Positions 26,964 to 35,686 of a DNA stretch of 64,000 bases are shown here, piece after piece; position 1 is the stretch's first letter; every line of letters starts with the position of its first letter. Under the pieces are notes generated by a model. That model was not told the origin of the DNA and did not search any database. It saw nothing but the letters and a program-made list of their open reading frames with translations. The position numbers were made by a program, and so were the translations under genes. Source of the stretch: Cytophagales bacterium. GTDB taxonomy: Bacteria > Bacteroidota > Bacteroidia > Cytophagales > Spirosomataceae. The stretch spans positions 62,001 through 126,000 of the forward strand of contig JAAFJP010000015.1 of NCBI GenBank assembly GCA_013298125.1, in the 5' to 3' direction.

Positions 26964-29288
26964 CTACAATATCCTCAACTTAGCAAAACTCAACAGCAAA
27001 GTCTTCTCCCCAATACTCCCCTCAAACTGAATCGTCGCTTTGCGGTCTGTGCCGTTGGTATCTATCTTTTTTACTTTCCCAAAACCAAATTTTAAATGTT
27101 CTACTCTATCGCCTTCGGCTAAGTTTTTGGTATCGCTTGGGGCAAAATCTGAGGAGGGTTTGTACGTATTTCCAACCACTTGTGGGCGTGCTACATTGGG
27201 TCTTTGAATCAAAATATTCGTTGGTGTTGGGTTGTTGCTTGTTCCAAAATCAGGCATTTTTTGCTCACGATTCGACATCTTGACAAAACCTTGTGGGAGT
27301 CGCTGTGTGTCTTCAACAGCCTTGCGAATATTTTTGGCAAATTGTAAATATTTAGGGTCTATCTCATCCAAGAAACGACTTGGTTCACAGGGTTTTAGCC
27401 TTCCCCATTGGTATCTTGTCTCGGCATAAGACATCACTAATTTCTTCTCCGCACGAGTAATTGCCACATAAAAAAGACGACGTTCTTCTTCCAAATCCTG
27501 ACGACTTTGTAGCATCATTTGGCTTGGAAAAAGGTCTTCTTCCATCCCCACCACATACACATGATTGAACTCCAAACCCTTCGCCCCGTGAATGGTCATC
27601 ATCGTTACTCGGTCATTGTCTCCATCGGGGTCGTCTTGGTCGGCTGTGGTCATCAAAGATACCGTTTGAAGGAAGGTATTGAGGTTTTTCTCTTCAACGC
27701 CCGTGTCGGGGTCGTCCACAAATTGTTTGATGGAATTCAATAATTCCTGTACGTTCTCGTATCTCGAAAGCCCTTCAACGGTTTTATCTTCGTGTAATTC
27801 TTTCAACAATCCCGATGATTTCGCAATGTGCGAAGCCACTTCGTAGGCATCTTTTTTCTTAGAATCGACCATGATTTTGAAGGACTTAATCAAGTCCGCA
27901 AAACCTTCAATCGTATCTGATAATCGCCCAGTTTGGTACTGTTTGATATTAGCAATTACTTCCCAAATTGGAATCTGTTGTTCAGCCGCCGTGATAGTCA
28001 ATTTGGCGATGGTTGTATCACCAATGCCACGTTTTGGCAAGTTGATAATTCGCTTGAAGGCCTCTTCGTCGTTTTGATTGATGGTGTATCTAAAATACGC
28101 CAATAAATCTTTAATCTCACGACGTTGGTAGAAAGACAAACCGCCAATAATTCGGTATTTGATATTCAGTTTTCTGAGAGATTCTTCAAAAGTTCTGGAC
28201 TGGGCATTGGTTCGATATAAAATCGCAAAATCAGTATTACGAAGTCCCAAGTTCATTTTTGACTCAAAAATATGGGTCGAAATCAGTCGTCCTTCTTCAT
28301 TATCCGAACTTGCTTTTACCAATTCAATCAACGAACCTTCTTCGTTTTCGGTAAAAACCGTTTTCTTTAATTGGTTCTTGTTTTTGGCAATAATTGAGTT
28401 GGCAGCCTCCACAATATTTTGGGTAGAACGATAATTCTGTTCCAACTTAATCGTGGTCATGTTGGGGTAATCTTTCTCCAAATTCAAGATGTTATCAATA
28501 CTCGCACCACGGAAAGCGTAGATGGATTGGGCATCATCGCCCACGACACAAAGATTCTGTGAAATATCAGATAACTTCTTGACAATCAGGTACTGAGAGA
28601 CGTTGGTATCTTGAAACTCATCCACCATCACGTACTTAAATTTGCGTTGGTATTTGTCTAAAACGGCAGGATGGTCACGAAAAAGGATGTTGGTATTATA
28701 CAACAAATCATCAAAATCCATGGCATTGGCTTGGAAACAACGGAGGGCATAAATCTTATAAATCTTACCCATTTCTGGCAATTTTGCCGCCACGTCGTCT
28801 GCCGCAATGATAGGATTGGTTACGTACTCATCGGGCCCAATTAAGCGGTTTTTTGCTCCTGAAATTCGGTTGTAAACTACGTTTGGTTTATAGATTTTGT
28901 CATCCAAACCTCGCTCTTTGACGATGCTTCGGATGAGGGATTTTGAGTCGTCGGTATCATAAATCGAGAAGTCGGAAGTATAGCCTAAATGCTTGCCATC
29001 AAAACGAAGGATTTTGGCAAAAACTGAGTGAAAAGTCCCCATCCAGAGGTTTTTAGCATCATTTCCAATGACTTTTTCCACCCGCTGACGCATTTCTCCT
29101 GCGGCTTTATTGGTAAAAGTCAGTAATAAAATCTGAAATGGATCAACCCCTTTTTCGATAAGATGAGCCGTGCGATAGGTCAGCACACGGGTTTTGCCCG
29201 AACCCGCCCCCGCAATAATCATGAGTGGTCCGTTACTATGTTTTACCGCATCTTGTTGCGGTTGATTTAATCCTTCTAAGTAATTCAT
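26964..29288 (-). CDS. pcrA: UvrD/PcrA-type superfamily 1 DNA helicase
   Basis: 774 residues. N-terminal LNQPQQDAVKH (Q-motif region), Walker A AGAGSGKT (26-33), LLLTFTNKAAGEMR, the DEFQDTN Walker B, GDDAQSIYAFRGA, QNYRSTQNIVEAAN and the C-terminal TIHGAKGLEF motif and YVAITRAEKKL. The last 50 or so residues (GDRVEHLKFGFGKVKKIDTNGT...) form the small C-terminal Tudor-like domain found in PcrA. It is a 3'-5' helicase in repair and replication/transcription conflict. A single gene; no repair neighbours. Confidence 0.97.
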   Translation of the reverse strand: MNYLEGLNQPQQDAVKHSNGPLMIIAGAGSGKTRVLTYRTAHLIEKGVDPFQILLLTFTNKAAGEMRQRVEKVIGNDAKNLWMGTFHSVFAKILRFDGKHLGYTSDFSIYDTDDSKSLIRSIVKERGLDDKIYKPNVVYNRISGAKNRLIGPDEYVTNPIIAADDVAAKLPEMGKIYKIYALRCFQANAMDFDDLLYNTNILFRDHPAVLDKYQRKFKYVMVDEFQDTNVSQYLIVKKLSDISQNLCVVGDDAQSIYAFRGASIDNILNLEKDYPNMTTIKLEQNYRSTQNIVEAANSIIAKNKNQLKKTVFTENEEGSLIELVKASSDNEEGRLISTHIFESKMNLGLRNTDFAILYRTNAQSRTFEESLRKLNIKYRIIGGLSFYQRREIKDLLAYFRYTINQNDEEAFKRIINLPKRGIGDTTIAKLTITAAEQQIPIWEVIANIKQYQTGRLSDTIEGFADLIKSFKIMVDSKKKDAYEVASHIAKSSGLLKELHEDKTVEGLSRYENVQELLNSIKQFVDDPDTGVEEKNLNTFLQTVSLMTTADQDDPDGDNDRVTMMTIHGAKGLEFNHVYVVGMEEDLFPSQMMLQSRQDLEEERRLFYVAITRAEKKLVMSYAETRYQWGRLKPCEPSRFLDEIDPKYLQFAKNIRKAVEDTQRLPQGFVKMSNREQKMPDFGTSNNPTPTNILIQRPNVARPQVVGNTYKPSSDFAPSDTKNLAEGDRVEHLKFGFGKVKKIDTNGTDRKATIQFEGSIGEKTLLLSFAKLRIL

Positions 29289-29392
29289 TTATGTTGTTTA
29301 ATTCAAAATCATTTCACCTTCACGCCATTCTTTTTTCTTTGCCATCGTAAAATTGCCTTGTATATTTACAAAAATACAAAAAGAAGAGCAAA

Positions 29393-29722
29393 ATGAATCA
29401 AACCAGAAAAATAAGACAAAACGAAAGAGATTTAATCCTGTTTTTATTAGAAAAACTCAACCTAAACGTAGCGGATTATCCCATCAACGAAGAGGTTTTT
29501 GAATATGAAGGAGGGAAAATGGGAAGCATCAGTCTGAACAATAATCCAGATGCTTATGCAGGAGATTTGATACAGGTAGAATACATTGATACTGACAATA
29601 CGCCCGTAATGATTACGCTCACCCACGACGCAGAAGGGCAATTATTGGATTTAGATTTCTGGAAAACTGATTTTTCTAAATTGTTGAAATATCCAGCGGT
29701 TGAAGAAATTGTATTCAAATAA
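29393..29722 (+). CDS. Small protein of unknown function (DUF6984-like N-terminus)
   Basis: 109 residues. It begins MNQTRKIRQNERDLILFLLE, a pattern (R-x-I-R-x-N-E-x-x-L-I-x-F-L-L) that resembles a small widespread uncharacterised family; this assignment is from memory and tentative. The rest is a beta-rich domain with VEYIDTDNTPVMITLTHDAEGQLLDLDFWKTDF. No signal peptide or membrane helix. It is ended by a strong terminator and lies divergent from pcrA. Confidence 0.65.
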   Translation: MNQTRKIRQNERDLILFLLEKLNLNVADYPINEEVFEYEGGKMGSISLNNNPDAYAGDLIQVEYIDTDNTPVMITLTHDAEGQLLDLDFWKTDFSKLLKYPAVEEIVFK

Positions 29723-29758
29723 AAATGCTCTGTGAACGAAAATTCACAGAGCATTTTT
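29721..29758. terminator. Bidirectional terminator between convergent genes
   Basis: Perfect 16-bp inverted repeat: 29721-29736 (AAAAATGCTCTGTGAA) against 29743-29758, 6-nt loop, T run on the plus side. It ends both the small gene and prmA; the right arm touches the prmA stop codon. Confidence 0.9.
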
Positions 29759-30591
29759 TAGATTCTTTCAAAAACTACCGCTGCCCAATTATTCTTTTGG
29801 TCGGCACGGGTTTTTACTAAACCAACCGACTTGGCTACTTCTTCAATGTCCGCAATGTCATGTTCATAAAAACCACTAACCACTAATTTTGAAGGGGCGG
29901 GTTTCATAAATTCTATATATTTTGGAATATCACGCATCAAAATATTACGATTGATATTTGCCAAAACGATGTCATATTGCTCCGTAGGTTCATCTTCAAT
30001 TGTTCCTTGGCGAATGATAACATTCTGACAATCATTCAATTGGCAATTTTCACGAGAATTCTCTGCCGCCCATTCCTCAATATCAAACCCAGCGATTTCG
30101 GAAGCTCTTAATTTAGAAGCAAAAATTGCTAAAATACCCGTTCCACAACCTACATCAAGCACTTTTTTGTCTTGGTGGTCAATATCCATTTGTAGTCCCA
30201 AGACCATCGAAGTCGTTTCGTGGTGTCCCGTTCCGAACGACATTTTTGGATTAATCAACAATTCATAGTCCACATTTGGGTCAGGTTCGTGGAAATTTGC
30301 CCGTACTCGTACCCGCCCGTTAGCCGCTAAAATGGGTTCATAATTCTTCTCCCATTCTTCGTTCCAATTCTTTTTTTCTAAGGTTTTGTAAGAATAACTA
30401 ATCGGAGTCATACCAAGATACCGCTCCATGATTTCATCCACAGCCTCTTCCGAAAAAATATCTTCGGTGATATAGGCATTCAGTGAATCAGATTCTTCGG
30501 TAAAAGTTTCGTAACCAATTTCACCCAATTCAGCCATGAAAATATCTGAAAATTCAGGATTGATATTTAGTTTTAATTCAATGTAATTCAT
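29758..30591 (-). CDS. prmA: Ribosomal protein L11 methyltransferase
   Basis: 277 residues. N-terminal L11-recognition domain (about 1-95), then the SAM-binding Rossmann-like domain: PKMSFGTGHHETTSMVL, KVLDVGCGTGILAIFASK (motif I), GFDIEEWAAENSRENCQLN (motif II), YDIVLANINRNIL (motif IV). The NxxxPY-like catalytic segment of N6-adenine MTases is absent, as expected. PrmA trimethylates ribosomal protein L11. A strong terminator precedes the start. Confidence 0.95.
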   Translation of the reverse strand: MNYIELKLNINPEFSDIFMAELGEIGYETFTEESDSLNAYITEDIFSEEAVDEIMERYLGMTPISYSYKTLEKKNWNEEWEKNYEPILAANGRVRVRANFHEPDPNVDYELLINPKMSFGTGHHETTSMVLGLQMDIDHQDKKVLDVGCGTGILAIFASKLRASEIAGFDIEEWAAENSRENCQLNDCQNVIIRQGTIEDEPTEQYDIVLANINRNILMRDIPKYIEFMKPAPSKLVVSGFYEHDIADIEEVAKSVGLVKTRADQKNNWAAVVFERI

Positions 30592-30627
30592 GGTTTTTGG
30601 GAGCTTATTTTAAATTATAGTGCAAAT

Positions 30628-30658
30628 AAAAGCCCTAAACCGTTAAGTTTAGGGCTTT
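30628..30658. terminator. Hairpin terminator
   Basis: Arms 30629-30640 (AAAGCCCTAAAC) and 30647-30658 are perfect inverted repeats with a 6-nt loop and A/T flanks. It ends the minus-strand DUF3037/HipA-like operon just after its last gene. Confidence 0.85.
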
Positions 30659-30676
30659 CTTAAAAATATTATGACT

Positions 30677-31537
30677 TTACCTACGAACAATATGCCCAAC
30701 AATCTCCCCTGAATAATCGTCAAACTGTGGCTCTTCAATGATTTTCTTTGAGGTCGGTACTGATTCCAAAACTCTCAAAGCCTTGTCGTAAGAAGCAAAA
30801 AGGTTTCTTGATGATGGGCGACTTACTAAAATATCAAAAGTGTAATTTTTATCCTTTGCTGTTTGATTTAGCAAGGTCAAATACCCAAAATTACGGGCAG
30901 ATTTCTCTTGGATTCCTTCTTCTGTTTCCAAATCAAACGCCAAAGGTTTAACCAAATGTTTTTGAAGATTCTGCCAAGCGTATTCAAACTTTAAGGTCAA
31001 TTCGGGCGATTCTACGATAATATCTTTCTGCAAATATTGTTCAACGTCTTTACTCTTGGCAATGATATTTTTATATAGTTTTTGACTAATATATTTTTCG
31101 TTGCGTTGATGCTCTTTTTGCTCTTGCTCTTCATAATCACCGAAGTAAAGCTCATAATAAGACTTTGCTAAACCGTTGAAATCGTCCGTATCAAGCACGC
31201 CTACACGCAAATCGCTGAACTGTAAGGCAGTGGCATCTTCTAATAAAAATTCACGGGCTATGAATGTTCTTTGGTCTTTTAGAATTTCGTCCGAAAACAA
31301 ATTCCAATCACTACTTACTTGCTGTACTTTTTGCTTAATCCCTTTCAAATGTGCCTTAACGAGCCATTCAGAGAAGTTTTGGTAAGTGTGTGATAATCTT
31401 GAAAGTTTTTGGGGAGCGTGAAAAATAACTTGTTTTTGCTCTGGAAAAATGAACAAAATACCCACGTTCAAGGCTTCTCCTGACGAAGCTGAATGCACGT
31501 ATCGTAAGAGGCTATATGTGAAAATGTTGGTGTTCAT
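30677..31537 (-). CDS. DUF3037-family protein
   Basis: 286 residues. The N-terminus FTYSLLRYVHSASSGEALNVGILFIFPE is typical of DUF3037 (a conserved L-x-x-Y-x-H...E-x-x-N-x-G-I-L/V pattern). The rest is helical with EEQEQKEHQRNEKYISQKLY in the middle and a C-terminal DILVSRPSSRNLFASYDKALRVLE. The start overlaps the stop of the HipA-like gene by 4 bp (31534-31537), so the two are coupled; this gene pairing is common in bacteria. Function is unknown. The pair is divergent from the cas13b gene. Confidence 0.8.
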   Translation of the reverse strand: MNTNIFTYSLLRYVHSASSGEALNVGILFIFPEQKQVIFHAPQKLSRLSHTYQNFSEWLVKAHLKGIKQKVQQVSSDWNLFSDEILKDQRTFIAREFLLEDATALQFSDLRVGVLDTDDFNGLAKSYYELYFGDYEEQEQKEHQRNEKYISQKLYKNIIAKSKDVEQYLQKDIIVESPELTLKFEYAWQNLQKHLVKPLAFDLETEEGIQEKSARNFGYLTLLNQTAKDKNYTFDILVSRPSSRNLFASYDKALRVLESVPTSKKIIEEPQFDDYSGEIVGHIVRR

Positions 31538-32334
31538 TGGAGTATTCCTTTCAAAAGGGTTACAAATTTATAACTATTTTGCTTAGTATGTTGCAAATAG
31601 AGTTTTAAAATTTCAATATCAGGCATCGGGAAGTTAAGTTCCTCTAATTGAGCCACATACGAATTTATCTTATTAACGTTCAACCGCTTCAATAGTTCTT
31701 CAAAGTCATTAAAATACTCTGATTTAGTCTGTTTACTGTGACCTAATAAGAACGGATAAAACACATGATTCTTATAAAGGTATGTCCAATTTTGAGTTTC
31801 CAAATCTTTAAAATGCTCTAAATCAATTATTAAACAGTATTCATGGTCTATCAAATAAATGTCGTGATTGAGTAATAATAAATTAGTCTTTTCAGTAAAA
31901 CGTCTATCAAAATTTCGTACCAAGTTATCGAATGCAAAAACCGTGTCAATTCCCATAAGTCCCTCCAAAGTATTTTTGGCAATGTTTTCGCCAAAATTAT
32001 TTGCACCTGGCAAAAACTCGCAACCAAAATTTAGATAAGCCTTTTTTTGCTTAATTTCCTCTTGTAAATCTTTTGAAAGTGTTTGTAAAAAACCCTTATT
32101 GAAACGAATATAGGCGGGTGAGGGCGACAATAGTTCAAATTCATCTGCCAAAGCCACCGTCAGCACATCACGAGCGATGGACAAGTTGTTTTGAACTTCA
32201 ACTTCACTGTAAAGTTTTACAACGTATTGTTTGAGTTTACCCTCTTCATCTCTGACCGTTACAATTATTGGACGTGTTCTCCCTCCTTTCATTATTCGGC
32301 TCTCAAAGGCTATGGCATCGTAGATTGGTAACAA
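31534..32334 (-). CDS. HipA-like kinase-domain protein
   Basis: 266 residues. Seen: RTRPIIVTVRDEEGKLKQYVVKLYSE (N-lobe-like beta sheet with a VVKLY lysine), then DTVFAFDNLVRNFDRRFTEKTNLLL with the kinase catalytic-loop pattern D-N-x-x-R-N-x-D-R and N near 151, and the metal-binding-type IYLIDHEYCLI. This matches the HipA-like kinase group encoded next to DUF3037 proteins. The true HipA N-terminal domain and a HipB-type DNA-binding partner are missing. It runs divergently from cas13b across 241 bp. A role in defence or dormancy is inference from context. Confidence 0.72.
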   Translation of the reverse strand: MLPIYDAIAFESRIMKGGRTRPIIVTVRDEEGKLKQYVVKLYSEVEVQNNLSIARDVLTVALADEFELLSPSPAYIRFNKGFLQTLSKDLQEEIKQKKAYLNFGCEFLPGANNFGENIAKNTLEGLMGIDTVFAFDNLVRNFDRRFTEKTNLLLLNHDIYLIDHEYCLIIDLEHFKDLETQNWTYLYKNHVFYPFLLGHSKQTKSEYFNDFEELLKRLNVNKINSYVAQLEELNFPMPDIEILKLYLQHTKQNSYKFVTLLKGILQ

Positions 32335-32532
32335 GCTGGCTTTGTTTATGTTGTATTTTCAAAGATAGTGATTTTATGACATTTTTGACTAAATTATGTT
32401 TCTCTTTGTCACTTCTCAATAGTATGAGGTCAATTTCGTCTTTACGAGTAGGCAATATCTTGTAAAAAAGGCTTGACATTTACCCCAAACTACCGCTTAA
32501 TAGAAAAGCCCTTATGTTTGTGAAGAAAAAGA

Positions 32533-32540
32533 TATATTTG
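32533..32540 (+). promoter_or_regulatory. -7 promoter box for cas13b (TATATTTG)
   Basis: Matches the Bacteroidota TAnnTTTG consensus and ends 35 bp before the cas13b ATG. A TTTG at 32517-32520 lies upstream at a spacing of 12, shorter than usual, so the -33 element is unclear. The 241-bp region upstream also separates cas13b from the divergent HipA-like gene. Confidence 0.5.
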
Positions 32541-32575
32541 TGATGTAAAACAATGAAAACTAAAAGCATCATAAA

Positions 32576-35500
32576 ATGAATCCACAAGCACGTACACGTA
32601 AACCTGAAACACCACTTAAACCCGTAGGAAATGAACATTTTGCTGTATTTATCAATATCGCACGCCACAATGCTTTTATTGCTATCACTGAGCTAAGTAA
32701 AATCTACGGTATGACTCCTCCCAATGAAGATGAATTAGCTACATCTCGTTTTATAGCCGCCTTTGACTCCACAACAATTGATGTACGTAAGCTAAAACAG
32801 CGATTGAAAAGACTTTCAAGTTTGATGCCTTTTTTGAAATCTTTACAGGATAAAACCGATGCTGAAATTATCGGAATCCTTAAAGACCTCCTCTCTCTTG
32901 TTAATCAATTTAGAAACTACTATTCTCACTATAATACTTCCGATTTTCTCACAATCAATAGTAACGAATTTATTACTTCTGATAAAGTTTCAATCTTAGA
33001 AAATATTTTTGAAAAGGCTGTCTTATCATTAACCAATTCAGAAAAGGCTTATGATAGATTTGAAATTATTTCTTTACTGAAAAGTGAAAAACGAGCGGAT
33101 AAGCCTTATTTCTATGAATTTATCGAAAACAACAAAATCTCTGAAAAAGCTATTGCTTTCTTCTTCTGTTTGTTTTTGGATAAACCCAACGCCATGAAGT
33201 TCTTAAAAAGGCTCAAAGGATTTAAAGGGGCTGATACTAAGCAATTTAGAGCAACTTTGGAAGCCTATACGACTTACTGTATTCAGTTACCTGAACCTAA
33301 ATTTCTATCTGACCGACCAAATCTTGCCATAATCTTAGACGGAATCGAACATCTAAAAAGGTGTCCAATTGAAGTTCATAAAACCCTTAGTTTCAGAGAC
33401 AAACAAAAATTTGAACGAAAAGTAATGAGGGAAGACCTCAATGGGGACTTGCAGGAGGAAAATATTGAATTACTCAGATATGATGATAGATTCGCTGAGT
33501 TTGCCATGCGTTATTTGGATGATTTTGATATTTTGTCCGATGCCAAAAAACAGAACACATACCGTTTTGAAATTCAATTAGGAAAGAAGGTGGTAGAATC
33601 TAAAAAATTGGCAGAAGAAACTACCGAGGCACAGGATAAAATCCCTGTCAGGTTCAAGCCTGTGAAGGCATTTGGCAAATTGGCGGATATTCCTCGTAAG
33701 AAAGATGAAGCCGTTATTGACTGGCAACAAGATTTGGAAGAACTATACGCTTACGAACCTCATTACAAGATTGAAAATCACTCTATTGGTATCAAGAAAA
33801 TTGCAACCGAAGATACTTTTCGTTTGAACAATCCCGAAGAATTACCTGATGCTTATCTGAGTGAATATCAGTTGCGTAACATTATTTTTCTGAGTTTAGA
33901 ATCAAGCAACAAAGAAGAATTTTTCATGGCTTGCCAAATACGGATTGGTAAAATCAAAAGCCTATACAAAGCTCTCTCAGCACCTACACACTACAAAGAA
34001 AGCATAAAGCAAAAATATAATGAGCTGATTAACAATAATTTACTACCTAAGCCATTGGTCAAATACTTAACGCATAGTTTAGACGAATTGCCAACTTACA
34101 AATCAAAAGCCATCAAAAAATTGAAGTTTTGGCAAGACGAAACAGAAAATTTATTGGCGGAAGTCAAAAGACATAATGAGAAATCGGAGAAGGCTCGAAA
34201 GGAAAATAAATTCTTTAAGTCCTTCTTGAAATCAGGGCAAATAGCTACTTGGTTGATAAAAGATATTCAGCACTTTTTGCCTTTGCAAGGTAAACTTTCT
34301 GTGCTAAAATATAATGCACTTCAAGCTAAATTGGCGATTTACAATTCGGAAGAATTGAAAGAGATGCTCACTGATTTTCAAGTCTATGATACCCCAAAAG
34401 GAACGGACAGAAATATGCCTGAAAAAGGCGGAGGGCATCAATTTATCAAGACTGTTTTTGATAAAAATCCCCAAAAATTACCTCCTCATTGGTTGCATTT
34501 TTATAATGATTACCTCAATGCTAAAAAGCAATGGATTGAAGACAAAATCAAGTTTCTGACAGCCATGCCAGACACTGAGGCTGAAATTATGAAGCAACAG
34601 CCACTTTTCTACTTTTTGGATTTAGGTTCAAATTATGAAGAGGGTGAGAAAATAGTCTATTTCCGTGAGAACTCGCCCGCATACATAGCCAAGTATTGCG
34701 AAGAGTTACTCAAAAAGCCCGTTGATTTACCGATTGCCCTGAGCTATGACCTTGTGGCTAATATGCGTACAGGCTTAGAAAAAGCTAAATCTGTTACCGA
34801 TTTTATTGACGATAAATATCAATCAGAACCTCCATATTATCATCTCCCAAGACAATACGATTTATTCAAAGCATTTGGCGATAAACCTTCTGAAAAACTG
34901 TTTGCTACTGACAAAAAGCCCCTGCATGAAGTGTATGGAGAGTATAAAGCCAAGAAAACAGATCCAAGAACGATTAAAAAGATAAAGGGATTTTTAGACC
35001 AAGAACAACGCATCCGATACCTGAAAGTTTGTGATAAACTCTTGGTGAAAATATTAGAAAAATACCTTGCCAAAGAAACGGAGCTTAAAAACGTTCAATT
35101 GACGGACGCACAAGGAAAATTGATTTTGGATAAAGTGTTAGAGACAGAATTTGAAATGCCTCCCTATGGTTTCAAGGTGCGTTTGAAGGACTATGGACGT
35201 TATCGCCGTTTTGTCAAAGACCGCCGATTGGTTTCTATGCAAGACTATCTCAATCAAAGTGTCTTTACGCCCGACACGCTCATTACAGAATTAAATCTTT
35301 ACGAAAAACAGCGAAGTGAGTTTTTGAAAATAGTGCTTGAATTTGAAAAACGACTTTTGTCTGCCTCAGACACATTGAACATTAACTTAGCTGACCAACA
35401 AACAACATTAGGTGAGGATAAAATACGAGACTACATAACCCACAACTACCTTTTGGAAGTGGCTTTACGAAATAATTTTATCTCAGAAAATGAAGCAAGA

Positions 35501-35653
35501 GCCATGTTGTGGTTTAGAAATGGAGCATTGCATAACCAATTGCCCGACCTACAAAAATTAGTAGGTTTGATTGATACCGAAGAACAAAAAACACAAAGAT
35601 ACTTTCTGAAAGGAATGGAAATGTATAAAAAAGGAATTGAGAAAATATCATAA
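32576..35653 (+). CDS. cas13b: Type VI-B CRISPR RNA-guided RNase Cas13b
   Basis: 1025 residues, somewhat shorter than most Cas13b proteins (about 1100-1250). Two HEPN ribonuclease motifs R-X4-H are present at the expected ends: R113-N-Y-Y-S-H118 (QFRNYYSHYN) and R981-N-G-A-L-H986 (WFRNGALHNQLP). The central region is highly charged and helical, with no other recognised domain, fitting the lid and helical segments of the family. It is a crRNA-guided nuclease that, when activated by target RNA, cleaves RNA non-specifically. It is followed 33 bp later by its CRISPR array on the same strand. No cas1 or cas2 lies in the window, normal for type VI-B. It is clearly distinct from Cas13a, Cas13d and the compact Cas13bt forms by motif positions and repeat type. 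Confidence 0.95.
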   Translation: MNPQARTRKPETPLKPVGNEHFAVFINIARHNAFIAITELSKIYGMTPPNEDELATSRFIAAFDSTTIDVRKLKQRLKRLSSLMPFLKSLQDKTDAEIIGILKDLLSLVNQFRNYYSHYNTSDFLTINSNEFITSDKVSILENIFEKAVLSLTNSEKAYDRFEIISLLKSEKRADKPYFYEFIENNKISEKAIAFFFCLFLDKPNAMKFLKRLKGFKGADTKQFRATLEAYTTYCIQLPEPKFLSDRPNLAIILDGIEHLKRCPIEVHKTLSFRDKQKFERKVMREDLNGDLQEENIELLRYDDRFAEFAMRYLDDFDILSDAKKQNTYRFEIQLGKKVVESKKLAEETTEAQDKIPVRFKPVKAFGKLADIPRKKDEAVIDWQQDLEELYAYEPHYKIENHSIGIKKIATEDTFRLNNPEELPDAYLSEYQLRNIIFLSLESSNKEEFFMACQIRIGKIKSLYKALSAPTHYKESIKQKYNELINNNLLPKPLVKYLTHSLDELPTYKSKAIKKLKFWQDETENLLAEVKRHNEKSEKARKENKFFKSFLKSGQIATWLIKDIQHFLPLQGKLSVLKYNALQAKLAIYNSEELKEMLTDFQVYDTPKGTDRNMPEKGGGHQFIKTVFDKNPQKLPPHWLHFYNDYLNAKKQWIEDKIKFLTAMPDTEAEIMKQQPLFYFLDLGSNYEEGEKIVYFRENSPAYIAKYCEELLKKPVDLPIALSYDLVANMRTGLEKAKSVTDFIDDKYQSEPPYYHLPRQYDLFKAFGDKPSEKLFATDKKPLHEVYGEYKAKKTDPRTIKKIKGFLDQEQRIRYLKVCDKLLVKILEKYLAKETELKNVQLTDAQGKLILDKVLETEFEMPPYGFKVRLKDYGRYRRFVKDRRLVSMQDYLNQSVFTPDTLITELNLYEKQRSEFLKIVLEFEKRLLSASDTLNINLADQQTTLGEDKIRDYITHNYLLEVALRNNFISENEARAMLWFRNGALHNQLPDLQKLVGLIDTEEQKTQRYFLKGMEMYKKGIEKIS

Positions 35654-35686
35654 CTCACAGATATTGAATAACTTATAATGTCCAGC

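Noticed and set aside
35654-35686. TATAAT-like sequence before the first repeat as an array promoter
   Set aside because: It resembles a proteobacterial -10 box, not the TAnnTTTG box of this phylum, and has no matching -33 element.
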